54,344 nucleotides of DNA from Pseudomonadota bacterium (GTDB lineage Bacteria; Pseudomonadota; Alphaproteobacteria; Micavibrionales; UBA2020): contig JAJZVA010000005.1 in the NCBI GenBank assembly GCA_021845905.1, forward strand, positions 100,861 to 155,204, written 5' to 3'. The position numbers and the translations under genes are program-made. Positions 31,805-40,432 of the stretch are shown here, one piece after another. Under the pieces are notes generated by a model. The model was given only the letters and a program-made list of their open reading frames with translations, was not told where the DNA came from and did not search any database. Every line of letters starts with the position of its first letter. The first letter of the stretch is position 1.

Positions 31805-33676
31805 ATGCCACCGAAAGAAGATCGAAAAAAGGAAATCAGGGAAATCCAGTATCGTGAATTTCAAATTCCGACATCGGCAATCAATGTCGCGGAACGCACG
31901 GTCGAACTCGCTTTTTCCAGCGAAGCGCCCGTCGAGCGTTTCTTCGGCGATGAAATTCTCGAGCATAAACCGTCGTCCGTAAGGCTTGATCGCCTGAACA
32001 ACGGCGGCCCGCTGCTCGTGAACCATGATCCCAATCAGCAGATAGGGGTCGTCCAGTCCGCGGAAATCGGGTCTGACCGCATTGGTCGTGCGGTCGTTCG
32101 CTTTGGGAAAGGCGACGATGCAGACGAGATTTTTCAGGACGTCGTCGATGGCATCCGTCAAAAGGTGTCCGTCGGCTATCAAATCCACAGCATGGTTTTG
32201 AACACGAAAGATCAGGACGGAGATTCATACCTCGTTACTGATTGGGAGCCGTTCGAAATCAGCATCGTGGCAGTCCCCGCAGACGACTCCGTCGGAGTCG
32301 GGCGGTCCATCGAACTTCCAACATCAAAAAAGGAAAAGAACATGCCTCCTGTCGAAGAAAACCGTGCGGCTGACGTTGAAAAACAGCCCACACAACAACC
32401 CGCCGCGCAAGCGACGCCCTTCAACGCTGATGCGGAACGTGCCGCAATCCGCGACAAAGAACTTGCCCGCATCGACGATCTGACCAAGATCGGCGAGCGT
32501 TTCGCCAAGTTCGGCGGCGTGGAACTCGCCCGCCAGATGATCAACGACCGCAAGAGCGTTGACGACCTCAACGCCGCGCTGCTTGCCCGCGTCCATGAAA
32601 AGGCACCGAATCCGGTCGAAACGGCCGGCATCGGCATGACCGAGCGTGAAATCGGGCAATACAGCTTCGTCCGCGCCATCCATGCGCTGGCGAACCCGCG
32701 CGATATGCGGGCGCAGGAAGCCGCCGCTTTCGAGCGTGAGGTTTCCAACGCCGCGGCCAAGAAGTCGAGCCGCGAAGTTCGCGGCATCATGGTTCCGTTC
32801 GATGTCCTGCGGGCCCAAACCCGCACGCTGAACGTCGGCACCGGCACCGCTGGGGGCGATGCCGTGGCGACGAACCTGCTCGCGGGCAGCTTCATCGACA
32901 TCCTGCGCAACAAGATGTTGATCAGCCAGCTCGGCGTCACCACGCTGAACGGCCTGCAGGGCAACATCGCCATCCCGCGCCAGACGGGTGCGACGACCGC
33001 CTACTGGGTAGCCGAGGGCGGCGCACCGACGGAAGGCGATCAAGCGCTTGATCAGGTCACCATGTCGCCGAAGACGGTCGCGGCATATACGGATTTCAGC
33101 CGCAAGCTGCTAATCCAGTCCTCGATCGACGTCGAGGCGCTCGTCCGCAACGACATCGCCAAGGTCATCGCGCTCGAACTTGACCGCGTCCTGCACTATG
33201 GCTCCGGTTCCTCGAACCAGCCGACGGGCATCAAGAATACGACCGGCATCGGCACCGTATCTTTCGCCGCCGATACGCCGACGTTCGCGGAGCTTGTCAG
33301 CCTCGAAACCAAGCTGGCAGCAGCCAACGCCGATATCGGCAACATGGCGTATGTCACCAACGCCACGCTGCGCGGGGCGCTGAAAACCGCGCCGAAAATC
33401 GGCTCGACCTATCCGGTCTTCATTTGGGAAGACGGCGAGATCAACGGGTATCAGGCGAAGATATCTAACCAGATCACCGTTGGCAGCTCCACGGGTCAGG
33501 ACATCTTCTTCGGCAACTACGAAGATGCGCTGCTCGGCTTCTGGTCCGGTCTGGACATGCTGGTCGATCCCTACAGCAACTCGACCAGCGGCGCGATCCG
33601 CCTGACCGCGTTCCAGGATGCCGATGTCGCCGTGCGCCATCCGGTGTCCTTCGCCCGCGGCAACCACAACCTGTAA
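31805..33676 (+). CDS. Fused HK97-type prohead protease and major capsid protein
   Basis: 623 residues. Residues 1-175 are a prohead protease with His74 (LVNHDP) and Ser122 (KVSVGYQ) as catalytic residues. About 180-290 is a helical, scaffold-like delta region. From about 330 the HK97-fold capsid follows (IAIPRQTGATTAYWVAEGG, LDRVLHYGSGSSNQPTGI). In many siphoviruses these are separate genes. An internal in-frame ATG at 32342 (M180), with AAAGGAAAAG just upstream, could yield the capsid part alone. A strong terminator follows. Confidence 0.92.
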   Translation: MPPKEDRKKEIREIQYREFQIPTSAINVAERTVELAFSSEAPVERFFGDEILEHKPSSVRLDRLNNGGPLLVNHDPNQQIGVVQSAEIGSDRIGRAVVRFGKGDDADEIFQDVVDGIRQKVSVGYQIHSMVLNTKDQDGDSYLVTDWEPFEISIVAVPADDSVGVGRSIELPTSKKEKNMPPVEENRAADVEKQPTQQPAAQATPFNADAERAAIRDKELARIDDLTKIGERFAKFGGVELARQMINDRKSVDDLNAALLARVHEKAPNPVETAGIGMTEREIGQYSFVRAIHALANPRDMRAQEAAAFEREVSNAAAKKSSREVRGIMVPFDVLRAQTRTLNVGTGTAGGDAVATNLLAGSFIDILRNKMLISQLGVTTLNGLQGNIAIPRQTGATTAYWVAEGGAPTEGDQALDQVTMSPKTVAAYTDFSRKLLIQSSIDVEALVRNDIAKVIALELDRVLHYGSGSSNQPTGIKNTTGIGTVSFAADTPTFAELVSLETKLAAANADIGNMAYVTNATLRGALKTAPKIGSTYPVFIWEDGEINGYQAKISNQITVGSSTGQDIFFGNYEDALLGFWSGLDMLVDPYSNSTSGAIRLTAFQDADVAVRHPVSFARGNHNL

Positions 33677-33684
33677 TAAAAGAT

Positions 33685-33723
33685 TGCGGGGCGGCTATAA
33701 AGCGGGCCGCCCCGCAGCTTTTT
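33685..33723 (+). terminator. Strong terminator after the capsid gene
   Basis: Perfect 11-bp GC-rich stem (TGCGGGGCGGC and its complement), 10-base loop, then GCTTTTT. It should set capsid mRNA above the tail genes. Confidence 0.85.
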
Positions 33724-33768
33724 AAGCAGAAAACAATTCATTCAACATTCAAATAAGGACTAAAAAAC

Positions 33769-33942
33769 ATGAAAGTCAAAATCCTCAAGGATACGGTTCA
33801 CGGCGGCGGCAAGCACGTCAAAAAAGGCGACACGCACGATGTTAGCGAGTCCGATGCGCGCATTCTTATCGCATACGGGCTTGCCGAACCGCATGACGGC
33901 GGCAAAAAGGCCGAAACCGGCAAGGACGACGGCAAAAAATAG
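33769..33942 (+). CDS. Small phage head protein
   Basis: 57 residues from ATG 33769 with AAGGA upstream. It begins MKVKILKDTVHGGGKHVKKG, has SESDARILIAYGLAE, and a Lys/Gly-rich tail. Short proteins of this pattern commonly follow the capsid gene in siphoviruses. The exact role is unknown. Confidence 0.7.
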   Translation: MKVKILKDTVHGGGKHVKKGDTHDVSESDARILIAYGLAEPHDGGKKAETGKDDGKK

Positions 33943-34006
33943 CCGATCCTGAACGGCGACAGGAAATCAAACTGTTCAAACTCTTTCTGGAAGGAAAAAA
34001 ACGAAA

Positions 34007-34417
34007 ATGTATCCCAATATCGGAAGCCATTTGACGCAACTCTCTCTCGTTCCCGCCGCCGCGCTCACCGCGACCGGCAACGGCGCGGCCATCGACCTTC
34101 TCGGCGATATAACCGTCAGCCCGAGCGCGGCCGTCAACTATGACGGAGATCTCGTCTGCCTGCTTGACAGCGCGGCGGGCACCGGCACCACGCCGACGCT
34201 CGACATCAAGCTGCAGCACAGCGACGACAACTCCACGTTCACCGACGTCACGAACGGCGCGTTCGCGCAAGTCACCGGCACGGGCAGCCTGCAAAAGCTG
34301 ACCGTCGACGTCGGCGGTCTAAAACGCTACGTCCGCGCCGTGCATACGCTCGGCGGCACCACGCCGTCGTTCGTCGCCTCGCTGCAAGCGGTCGTGCAGA
34401 ATAAATACCCGGCTTAA
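34007..34417 (+). CDS. Phage structural protein, probable head decoration
   Basis: 136 residues, Thr/Ala/Gly-rich beta composition. GTTPTLDIKLQHSDDNSTF followed by GGLKRYVRAVHTLGG is a pattern seen in proteins encoded directly downstream of major capsids and annotated as structural. Role in head decoration or stabilisation is inferred from position and size. Confidence 0.6.
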   Translation: MYPNIGSHLTQLSLVPAAALTATGNGAAIDLLGDITVSPSAAVNYDGDLVCLLDSAAGTGTTPTLDIKLQHSDDNSTFTDVTNGAFAQVTGTGSLQKLTVDVGGLKRYVRAVHTLGGTTPSFVASLQAVVQNKYPA

Positions 34418-34441
34418 CTAAACCCATGAAGCAGTAGAACC

Positions 34442-34717
34442 ATGTTCAGCGAGGACCTTAGCGTTTTCTTCAACGATTTCGCGGTGAATGCGACCTTTGG
34501 AGCGGAAACGCAAAAGGTCCTCGCTGATCTGCCTGACGAGATATTCTCCGGCGACCAAATCGTCAGCGGAAAATACAAAATCACCTATCAAACCGGATTT
34601 TTTAACGGGCTGAAACACGGCTCTGCCATCACCGTCGACAGCGTGAACTATACGGTGAACGAAGTGACGGCGATCGATGACGGCGCATTGACGGAGGCAT
34701 ATTTAAGCAAGGTATGA
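34442..34717 (+). CDS. Head-tail joining protein (FII-like)
   Basis: 91 residues. Small beta protein (DLSVFFNDFAVNATFGAETQ, SAITVDSVNYTVNEV) with the size and gene order of lambda FII-type attachment proteins. It overlaps the tail terminator-like gene by 4 bp. Confidence 0.6.
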   Translation: MFSEDLSVFFNDFAVNATFGAETQKVLADLPDEIFSGDQIVSGKYKITYQTGFFNGLKHGSAITVDSVNYTVNEVTAIDDGALTEAYLSKV

Positions 34718-35148
34718 CGACAAAAACAGAAGCCATTCTCGCCTATGTGGCGACGTTGCTGGCCGGAACGGCGGCCATCGCGGCGGGGAATATATACCGC
34801 AGCCGCCCGGAACCTGTTTCGCGCGATGAATCGCCCGCTTTGCTGATAGAAAAAATCGGAGAAACTGCGGACTATTCAAATCTTGCCTATCTTGACTGGA
34901 CGCTGCAATTCCGCATCGCCATCGTCACCCGCGGCGCGGTGCCGGACACATTGGCGGATCCGATATTGACAAGCGCATACAGCCTATTGATGGCGGACAG
35001 GACGCTCGGGGGCCGCGTGTTCGATATCCTGCCGCATTCCATCAATTTCAGGGTTTTGGAGGGGGATCAGCCGGTCGGCATCACGGACTGCATCTTCACG
35101 GTCAAACACAGGACGGATGCCGCAGACCTGACGACCTATACCTCATAA
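34714..35148 (+). CDS. Tail terminator-like (GpU-type) protein
   Basis: 144 residues. ILAYVATLLAGTAAIAAGNI then RSRPEPVSRDESPALLIEK and a C-terminal beta strand pattern fit tail completion proteins that cap the tail tube. Gene order (joining protein, this gene, tail tube) matches lambda FII-U-V style. Confidence 0.65.
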   Translation: MTTKTEAILAYVATLLAGTAAIAAGNIYRSRPEPVSRDESPALLIEKIGETADYSNLAYLDWTLQFRIAIVTRGAVPDTLADPILTSAYSLLMADRTLGGRVFDILPHSINFRVLEGDQPVGITDCIFTVKHRTDAADLTTYTS

Positions 35149-35169
35149 TCAAAGCAAAGGACAAGAGAC

Positions 35170-36102
35170 ATGAGCAAACTTACCCGCCGGCGCGCCATTC
35201 TGGCGAAGATCGAAACGACCTACGGAACGGATTCCATTCCGACAGGCGCGGCCAATGCCATCCTGATCAAAAACCCTACGATCACGCCCCTGTCGTCCAC
35301 GCTGGTCGACCGCAATAACATCAAGCCTTATTTGGGCGAAAACCAGCAGTTGCTTGCGAATACGCACGTGCAGGTCAATTTCGAGGTGGAACTTGCGGGC
35401 GCCGGCGCGGCGGGCACGGCTCCGGCCTATGGGCCGCTGCTGCGCGCCTGCGGACTTTCCGAGACGGTCACGGCCCTGACGGATGTCGTTTACGCGCCGA
35501 TTTCCGACAGTTTCGAAAGCATCACGATGTATTACAACGTCGACGGTGTGCAGCATTCCATCACCGGCATGCGCGGCACGGTCGATCTCGATGTCACGGC
35601 GAAGCAGATTCCGTTCCTCAGCTTCAAGATGACCGGCATCTATAACGGGCCGACGGATGTCGCGCTGCCGGCGACGACTTACACGGCTTTCCAGTTGCCT
35701 CTCGTCGCCAACAACGCGAATACCACGGGTTTTTCGTTGTTCAGCACCTCGGGCCTTATCCTCAATTCTCTGAAACTGTCGCTGAACAACACGGTCGATT
35801 TCCGCGCGCTGATCGGCAGCGAAAGCGCGCAGATCATGGAGCGCAAATCGTCCGGCGAGGTCATCTTCGAGGCGCCGAGCATCGCAACGCTCGACGTCTT
35901 CACCAAGGCGGTCGATACGGCGTCCGGCGCGCTTGCGCTGACGCACGGCACCGCCGCGGGGAACAAGGTGGTGATCGGCGCGACAAACATCACGCTCGGC
36001 AACGTCACCTATTCCGACGACCAGGGCGTGACGATGATTACCGCGCCGTTCTACGCCATCCCGACGTCTGGCAACGACGAACTTTCAATCACTGTGGAGT
36101 AA
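35170..36102 (+). CDS. Major tail tube protein
   Basis: 310 residues with AAAGGACAAG before the ATG. RAILAKIETTYGTDSIPTGA at the N-terminus is typical of siphovirus tail tube proteins, followed by repeated beta structure and a long C-terminal part. It stacks as hexameric rings around the tape measure. Position between the tail terminator and the chaperone genes agrees. Confidence 0.82.
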   Translation: MSKLTRRRAILAKIETTYGTDSIPTGAANAILIKNPTITPLSSTLVDRNNIKPYLGENQQLLANTHVQVNFEVELAGAGAAGTAPAYGPLLRACGLSETVTALTDVVYAPISDSFESITMYYNVDGVQHSITGMRGTVDLDVTAKQIPFLSFKMTGIYNGPTDVALPATTYTAFQLPLVANNANTTGFSLFSTSGLILNSLKLSLNNTVDFRALIGSESAQIMERKSSGEVIFEAPSIATLDVFTKAVDTASGALALTHGTAAGNKVVIGATNITLGNVTYSDDQGVTMITAPFYAIPTSGNDELSITVE

Positions 36103-36112
36103 AAAGATACCC

Positions 36113-36442
36113 ATGTTTATCATCACAAAATCGGAAACCTATAAATGGCCGGTCACCATCACCGGCATCGATCAGGACGGGAAGACAGTAAAGCAATCCT
36201 TTACGGCTATATATCACAGGCTTTCGCAATCCGAACTCGAAGAAATGAGCGTCACGGGCCTGACTGACCGCGAATTCGCGCGCAAAGTCCTCGCTGGTTG
36301 GGAAGACGTGCAGGATGCGGACGGAAACGAGGTTCCTTTCTCGTCCGCTACATGCGAACGCCTGCTGGATAATGCAGGCGTGGCGGCGCAGATCGTCATC
36401 GAGTTCACGGGGTCGATCGGCGGGGCGCGCGTAAAAAACTAA
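36113..36442 (+). CDS. Tail assembly chaperone, G-type
   Basis: 109 residues (MFIITKSETYKWPVTITGID...). It ends AAC-TAA, and the last sense codons form the slippery heptamer A-AAA-AAC (36433-36439). The frame left by a -1 shift stays open through to 36771. It corresponds to lambda gpG, and a fraction of ribosomes should make the G-T fusion of about 219 residues. Confidence 0.82.
   Translation: MFIITKSETYKWPVTITGIDQDGKTVKQSFTAIYHRLSQSELEEMSVTGLTDREFARKVLAGWEDVQDADGNEVPFSSATCERLLDNAGVAAQIVIEFTGSIGGARVKN
36433..36439 (+). other. Slippery site for programmed -1 frameshift
   Basis: A AAA AAC in the correct phase (GTA AAA AAC TAA), immediately before the zero-frame stop. A -1 slip continues at CTA AAA GAC GCC GCG without a stop. 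Confidence 0.85.
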
Positions 36443-36771
36443 AAGACGCCGCGGTTTTTTGGGTAAATTCTGCGGCGGAGATCGATGACCGGCCTGATGA
36501 CTGCAAGGCGCTCAACATCCGCCTGCCGGAAATGCCCGGAGAAAATAAAAAAATCTTCCATGTTTTCGAGGAAAACGCGCCTGCGGTCGAAATGTTCGTG
36601 CGCTGCGATACGCAATGGCGGACATCTTTCAACGGCATCACGGGGCTTGATTATGCCGCGGTGAAGGCCGTCCTCGAAATCTTCGAGGTGGAAGACAAGA
36701 AAAGGCTGATGGACGACATCCGCATCATGGAAGTCGCGGCTCTCACGGAAATCAACAAGGAAAAGGCCTGA
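36439..36771 (+). CDS. Tail assembly chaperone, T-type extension (by -1 frameshift)
   Basis: About 110 residues read in the -1 frame after the slippery site, beginning LKDAAVFWVNSAAEIDD. There is a possible independent ATG at 36532 but no good ribosome-binding site there. The extension binds the tape measure and tail tube in lambda. The next gene, the tape measure, starts 4 bp after its stop, as expected. Confidence 0.8.
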   Translation, partial: LKDAAVFWVNSAAEIDDRPDDCKALNIRLPEMPGENKKIFHVFEENAPAVEMFVRCDTQWRTSFNGITGLDYAAVKAVLEIFEVEDKKRLMDDIRIMEVAALTEINKEKA

Positions 36772-36775
36772 TTAC

Positions 36776-38830
36776 ATGGCGACGATCGACACGCTATATA
36801 AAATCACCGCGATGGTAAAGGGCGAGAGCGCTGTCAAGGGCCTCACGGATTCCATCAAGAAAACGCAGACCGCCGGCGAGAAGATGAGCCGCTCTTTCAC
36901 GCAGGGCGCGCTCGCGCTCAAGGCGCTGGCGACGTCCGCCGCCGCGCTCGCCGTGGGGGAATTCGTCAAGTCGAGCGTCGAACTCGGCGATCAGATGGAA
37001 AAAGCATCCAAGAAAACGGGCGTGCAGATCACGATGCTCGACAAGATGCGCAAGGCCGCCGCCCTGGCCGACGTCGACCAGCAGACGCTGATCGATGGCC
37101 TCGAAAAGCTGGATAAAAACGCCACGGCGGCGGCGGCGGGGCAAACGCTGGCGGCAGATGGTTTTCAGGCATTGGGAATCAGCCTGCGCGATGCAAACGG
37201 CCACATGAAGACGACCGGCGAGTTGATGCTGGAAACGGCGGACAAGTTCAAGAAATTCGCCGACGGGCCGCAAAAAACGGCCGTCGCCATGGCGCTTTTT
37301 GGCCGTTCCGGCGCGGAAATGATCCCGTTGCTCGATGAAGGCAGCAAAGCGATCTCCGGCATGTCGAGCGTGATGACGGAGAAGTTCGGTAAATCTGCCG
37401 AGCATTTTATCGATCAGACGACGTATATGAAACTTAGCTTTCAGGATATTGGTATACAAACCTCAAAAACGCTTTTGCCTGCCTTAAATGATGGTGCCAA
37501 AGCCCTTGAAAATATGTTCTCGCAAGGAAGCGCAGGCGAGACTTTTTTGAAAGGGCTTTCTGATGGATTCCGGGTTGTTCTTATTTCAGTCAATGCCGTA
37601 GTTGGAGAGATAAAAAATGCGGTAACCGCTATTGAGGAAGTTGGAACATCTGCGTATGGCCTATATGAGATCGGCGCTGGGTTCGTGACGCATAATTCAG
37701 CAAAGATGCGGGAAGGTCGTCAGGTTTTATCACAAGGTTGGGGAAATGCGTCAAAGGAGATTTTAAACAGGCAAACTGCAATAGATAATTATACCGCAGA
37801 GCAACAGAATAAATCATTTTTCCTTGTTCCGCATCATGCCGGAGGAATAACCCCTGTTTCCGGTAAAAATATCAGCACATCAATGGCGCACACTGGTGTT
37901 GCAAAGGCGCAATTAAATCTCAACCAAGGCAACGCCGCGCACGTATTCTCGCAGCAGCGCAGCGCCTATGAGGGCGGCCAGAAATGGATCGCACAGCAGA
38001 AGGATGCGCTTAAAACGCTGGCGCAGGAATCGGATTATATCGGAAAGACGACGGTCGAGATTCAGAAGATGAAAGATGCCCGCCAGATGGATGCGCAGGC
38101 CTTGAAAATGACGCTGAATATGTCGCCGCAGGCGAAACAGGCCTTCATGGAGCAGGCGGACGCCATCAAGAAACAGCGCCTTGAAATGATCCAGATGAAT
38201 TACGAGCAGTCGCGCACCTTCGGCGCGGGCGCGAAAGACTTTTTCGCATCCTATACCGAAACGGCGACGAACGCCGCCGCGCAAACGAAAAAGGTCTTCG
38301 GCGATGCCTTCAAGGGCATGGAAGACGCCTTTGTCCAGTTTGCCGAAACGGGCAAGATCAATTTCAAGTCTATGGCGCAGTCCATCGTCAGCGATCTTAT
38401 CCGCATTCAGGTGCAGGAATCGATCACCGCGCCGCTGGCGAAGGCGATGAGCGGCGCATTCAACGGCACGTCTGGCGGTTCGTCCATGCTTTCCGGCCTG
38501 TTCAGCCATTTTTTCGCCGACGGCGGCGTGATGACGGGCATGGGGCCGATCCCCTTGCGGAAATATGCCGCGGGCGGCATCGCCTCGACGCCGCAGATGT
38601 CCGTTTTCGGCGAAGGCTCTATGCCGGAGGCTTATGTGCCGCTGCAGGACGGACGCACGATCCCCGTCAGCATGCGCGGCGGCGGAAAGGCCGTCGTCAT
38701 AAACCAGTCGATCAACATCGGCGCGGGCGTGCAGGGCACGGTAAAGGCGGAAATCCAGAAACTCCTGCCGCAATTCAAGCAGCAGATGATTTCCTCGGTG
38801 CATGACGCGCAGTTGCGGGGCGTGATCTGA
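36776..38830 (+). CDS. Tail tape measure protein
   Basis: 684 residues, short for a tape measure, implying a short tail. The N-terminal coiled coil (KGLTDSIKKTQTAGEKMSRS), a central hydrophobic helical region and the C-terminal motif GGIASTPQMSVFGEGSMPEA are standard. About 37430-37920 is clearly richer in A+T, with different codon use, than the rest of the gene, a mosaic patch. It overlaps the next gene by one base. Confidence 0.88.
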   Translation: MATIDTLYKITAMVKGESAVKGLTDSIKKTQTAGEKMSRSFTQGALALKALATSAAALAVGEFVKSSVELGDQMEKASKKTGVQITMLDKMRKAAALADVDQQTLIDGLEKLDKNATAAAAGQTLAADGFQALGISLRDANGHMKTTGELMLETADKFKKFADGPQKTAVAMALFGRSGAEMIPLLDEGSKAISGMSSVMTEKFGKSAEHFIDQTTYMKLSFQDIGIQTSKTLLPALNDGAKALENMFSQGSAGETFLKGLSDGFRVVLISVNAVVGEIKNAVTAIEEVGTSAYGLYEIGAGFVTHNSAKMREGRQVLSQGWGNASKEILNRQTAIDNYTAEQQNKSFFLVPHHAGGITPVSGKNISTSMAHTGVAKAQLNLNQGNAAHVFSQQRSAYEGGQKWIAQQKDALKTLAQESDYIGKTTVEIQKMKDARQMDAQALKMTLNMSPQAKQAFMEQADAIKKQRLEMIQMNYEQSRTFGAGAKDFFASYTETATNAAAQTKKVFGDAFKGMEDAFVQFAETGKINFKSMAQSIVSDLIRIQVQESITAPLAKAMSGAFNGTSGGSSMLSGLFSHFFADGGVMTGMGPIPLRKYAAGGIASTPQMSVFGEGSMPEAYVPLQDGRTIPVSMRGGGKAVVINQSINIGAGVQGTVKAEIQKLLPQFKQQMISSVHDAQLRGVI

Positions 38831-39453
38831 TGCCGACATATCCTCTCACATTCCCAGCCGTCGGTCTGACGCAGGCGAAATTCCGGCGCAATGTCGTCGC
38901 CTCGCAGAACGAATCCATCTTTTCGATGGCGCAGCAGGCCTATAAGTTCCCCGGCGAAAGATGGGAGGGCGATGTCACGTTCACGCCGATGAAGCAATCG
39001 GAAGTCGCGGAAGTACAGGCCTTTTTCGATGACCTTTACGGCGTCTACGGAACGTTCCTCTATGGAGATCCGATGTATCTCGCCTTCGGCAAGCGCGGCG
39101 TCGGCGGCGGCGCGCCCGTCGTCAATGGCGCGGGCCAGACGGGAAACACGCTCAATATCAGCGGATGCCCCGTCTCGACGACCGGCTGGCTTAAAAAGGC
39201 CGATTATTTCCAGCTCGGCAGCGGGGCGACGGCGCGGCTCTACCGCCTGAATGCCGACGTCAATTCAGACGCGTCCGGCAACGCGACGCTGACGTTCAAT
39301 CCGGCGCTGCGGTCCAGCCCGGCGGATCTAGCCGCGCTGACGATCGACAATCCGATGACGGTGATGAAGGCGGCGAGCAACGTCAGCGAAACGGATTCCT
39401 ACAACCCGAAATTTTACACGGCCTCGTTTTCCTTTATCGAGTCGCTGCCATGA
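38830..39453 (+). CDS. Distal tail / minor tail protein
   Basis: 207 residues. FPGERWEGDVTFTPMKQSEV then AFFDDLYGVYGTFLYGDP is a pattern of minor tail proteins encoded right after tape measures in alphaproteobacterial siphoviruses. It likely forms part of the tail tip ring. Exact family uncertain. Confidence 0.65.
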   Translation: MPTYPLTFPAVGLTQAKFRRNVVASQNESIFSMAQQAYKFPGERWEGDVTFTPMKQSEVAEVQAFFDDLYGVYGTFLYGDPMYLAFGKRGVGGGAPVVNGAGQTGNTLNISGCPVSTTGWLKKADYFQLGSGATARLYRLNADVNSDASGNATLTFNPALRSSPADLAALTIDNPMTVMKAASNVSETDSYNPKFYTASFSFIESLP

Positions 39454-40019
39454 GCCGCAGCCTGACATCCGGCATGGTGACGGAAGTCACCGGATCGGCC
39501 CTGACGCCGATCTATCTGGTCAAGGCCTCGTTCGACAGCGGCAATCTCAACTTGTGGTCCGGCATCGGCGATCTCGTATGGGGCGCGGATACCTATACCG
39601 GCGCGGGCGACCTGATCAACATCGGCGATATTCAGGAAACGAACCAGATGCAGGCGCTGAACGTGACGTTCACGCTGAACGGCCTAAATTCTTCGGTCAT
39701 TTCGAGCGCCTACAACGAAAACTATCAGCAAAGGCCGATTTATTGCTGGCTCGGATGCCTTGACAGCGCGGGCGCGCTGATCGCGGATCCCGAACCCGTC
39801 TTTCAGGGACTGATGGACGTGATGATCATCACCGAGGCCGGAAACACGGCCTCGATCGGCGTCAGTTGCGAAAGCCGGACGATAGACATCAACCGCATCC
39901 GCGAGATCGATTACACGAGCCAGGCGCAGCGCGCGCTTTATACGGGGGATACGTTCTGCGATTTCGTCGCGCAGTTGCAGGATCAACAGATTTATTGGGG
40001 CAGACCGGCACCGAAATGA
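39450..40019 (+). CDS. Tail tip hub-like protein (DUF2163-like)
   Basis: 189 residues. Beta-rich with IYLVKASFDSGNLNLWSGIG and repeated INIGDIQETNQMQALNVTF. Position between the distal tail protein and the cysteine peptidase matches DUF2163-type tail hub genes. It overlaps both neighbours by 4 bp. Confidence 0.65.
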   Translation: MSRSLTSGMVTEVTGSALTPIYLVKASFDSGNLNLWSGIGDLVWGADTYTGAGDLINIGDIQETNQMQALNVTFTLNGLNSSVISSAYNENYQQRPIYCWLGCLDSAGALIADPEPVFQGLMDVMIITEAGNTASIGVSCESRTIDINRIREIDYTSQAQRALYTGDTFCDFVAQLQDQQIYWGRPAPK

Positions 40020-40432
40020 GAAAACAAAACTGGCCCGAACTGCTCAAAAACGGAATTGAAAGCTGGAAAGAGATTCCTTTCCAGTGGGGAACGGCGGATT
40101 GCGTGCAGTTTGCCTATCGCGTGGCGGCGGAATATGTGGATTACGACCTGCCGGAACGCCTCGGCGCGGTGGATTTTACCGATGAATATGACGCGCAAAA
40201 ATATTTCATGCGCGAATATGGCGGCAAGCTGGAAAATATTTTTGATCGCGCACTGAAACGCCGCCCGTCGGCGTTGCACGCGCAGCAGGGGGATATCGTG
40301 ATAGCGCAAAACGAAAATCAGGATATTTCCGGCATCGTCGCTCCCGGCGGCAGGTTCGTCGCCGTCAAGGCAAAGAAAGGTCTGTTTTATCTGCCGTTTT
40401 CCGCTGTGAAAACAGCGTGGGCGGTTGAATAA
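40016..40432 (+). CDS. DUF6950-like / NlpC-P60-type tail protein
   Basis: 138 residues from ATG 40016. PFQWGTADCVQFAYRVAAEY holds the likely catalytic Cys of a papain-like fold. Tail-associated NlpC/P60 proteins cleave peptidoglycan during DNA entry. The usual His can be placed in LHAQQGDIVI, but this is uncertain. It lies between the hub gene and the J-like gene, the usual place. Confidence 0.7.
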   Translation: MRKQNWPELLKNGIESWKEIPFQWGTADCVQFAYRVAAEYVDYDLPERLGAVDFTDEYDAQKYFMREYGGKLENIFDRALKRRPSALHAQQGDIVIAQNENQDISGIVAPGGRFVAVKAKKGLFYLPFSAVKTAWAVE

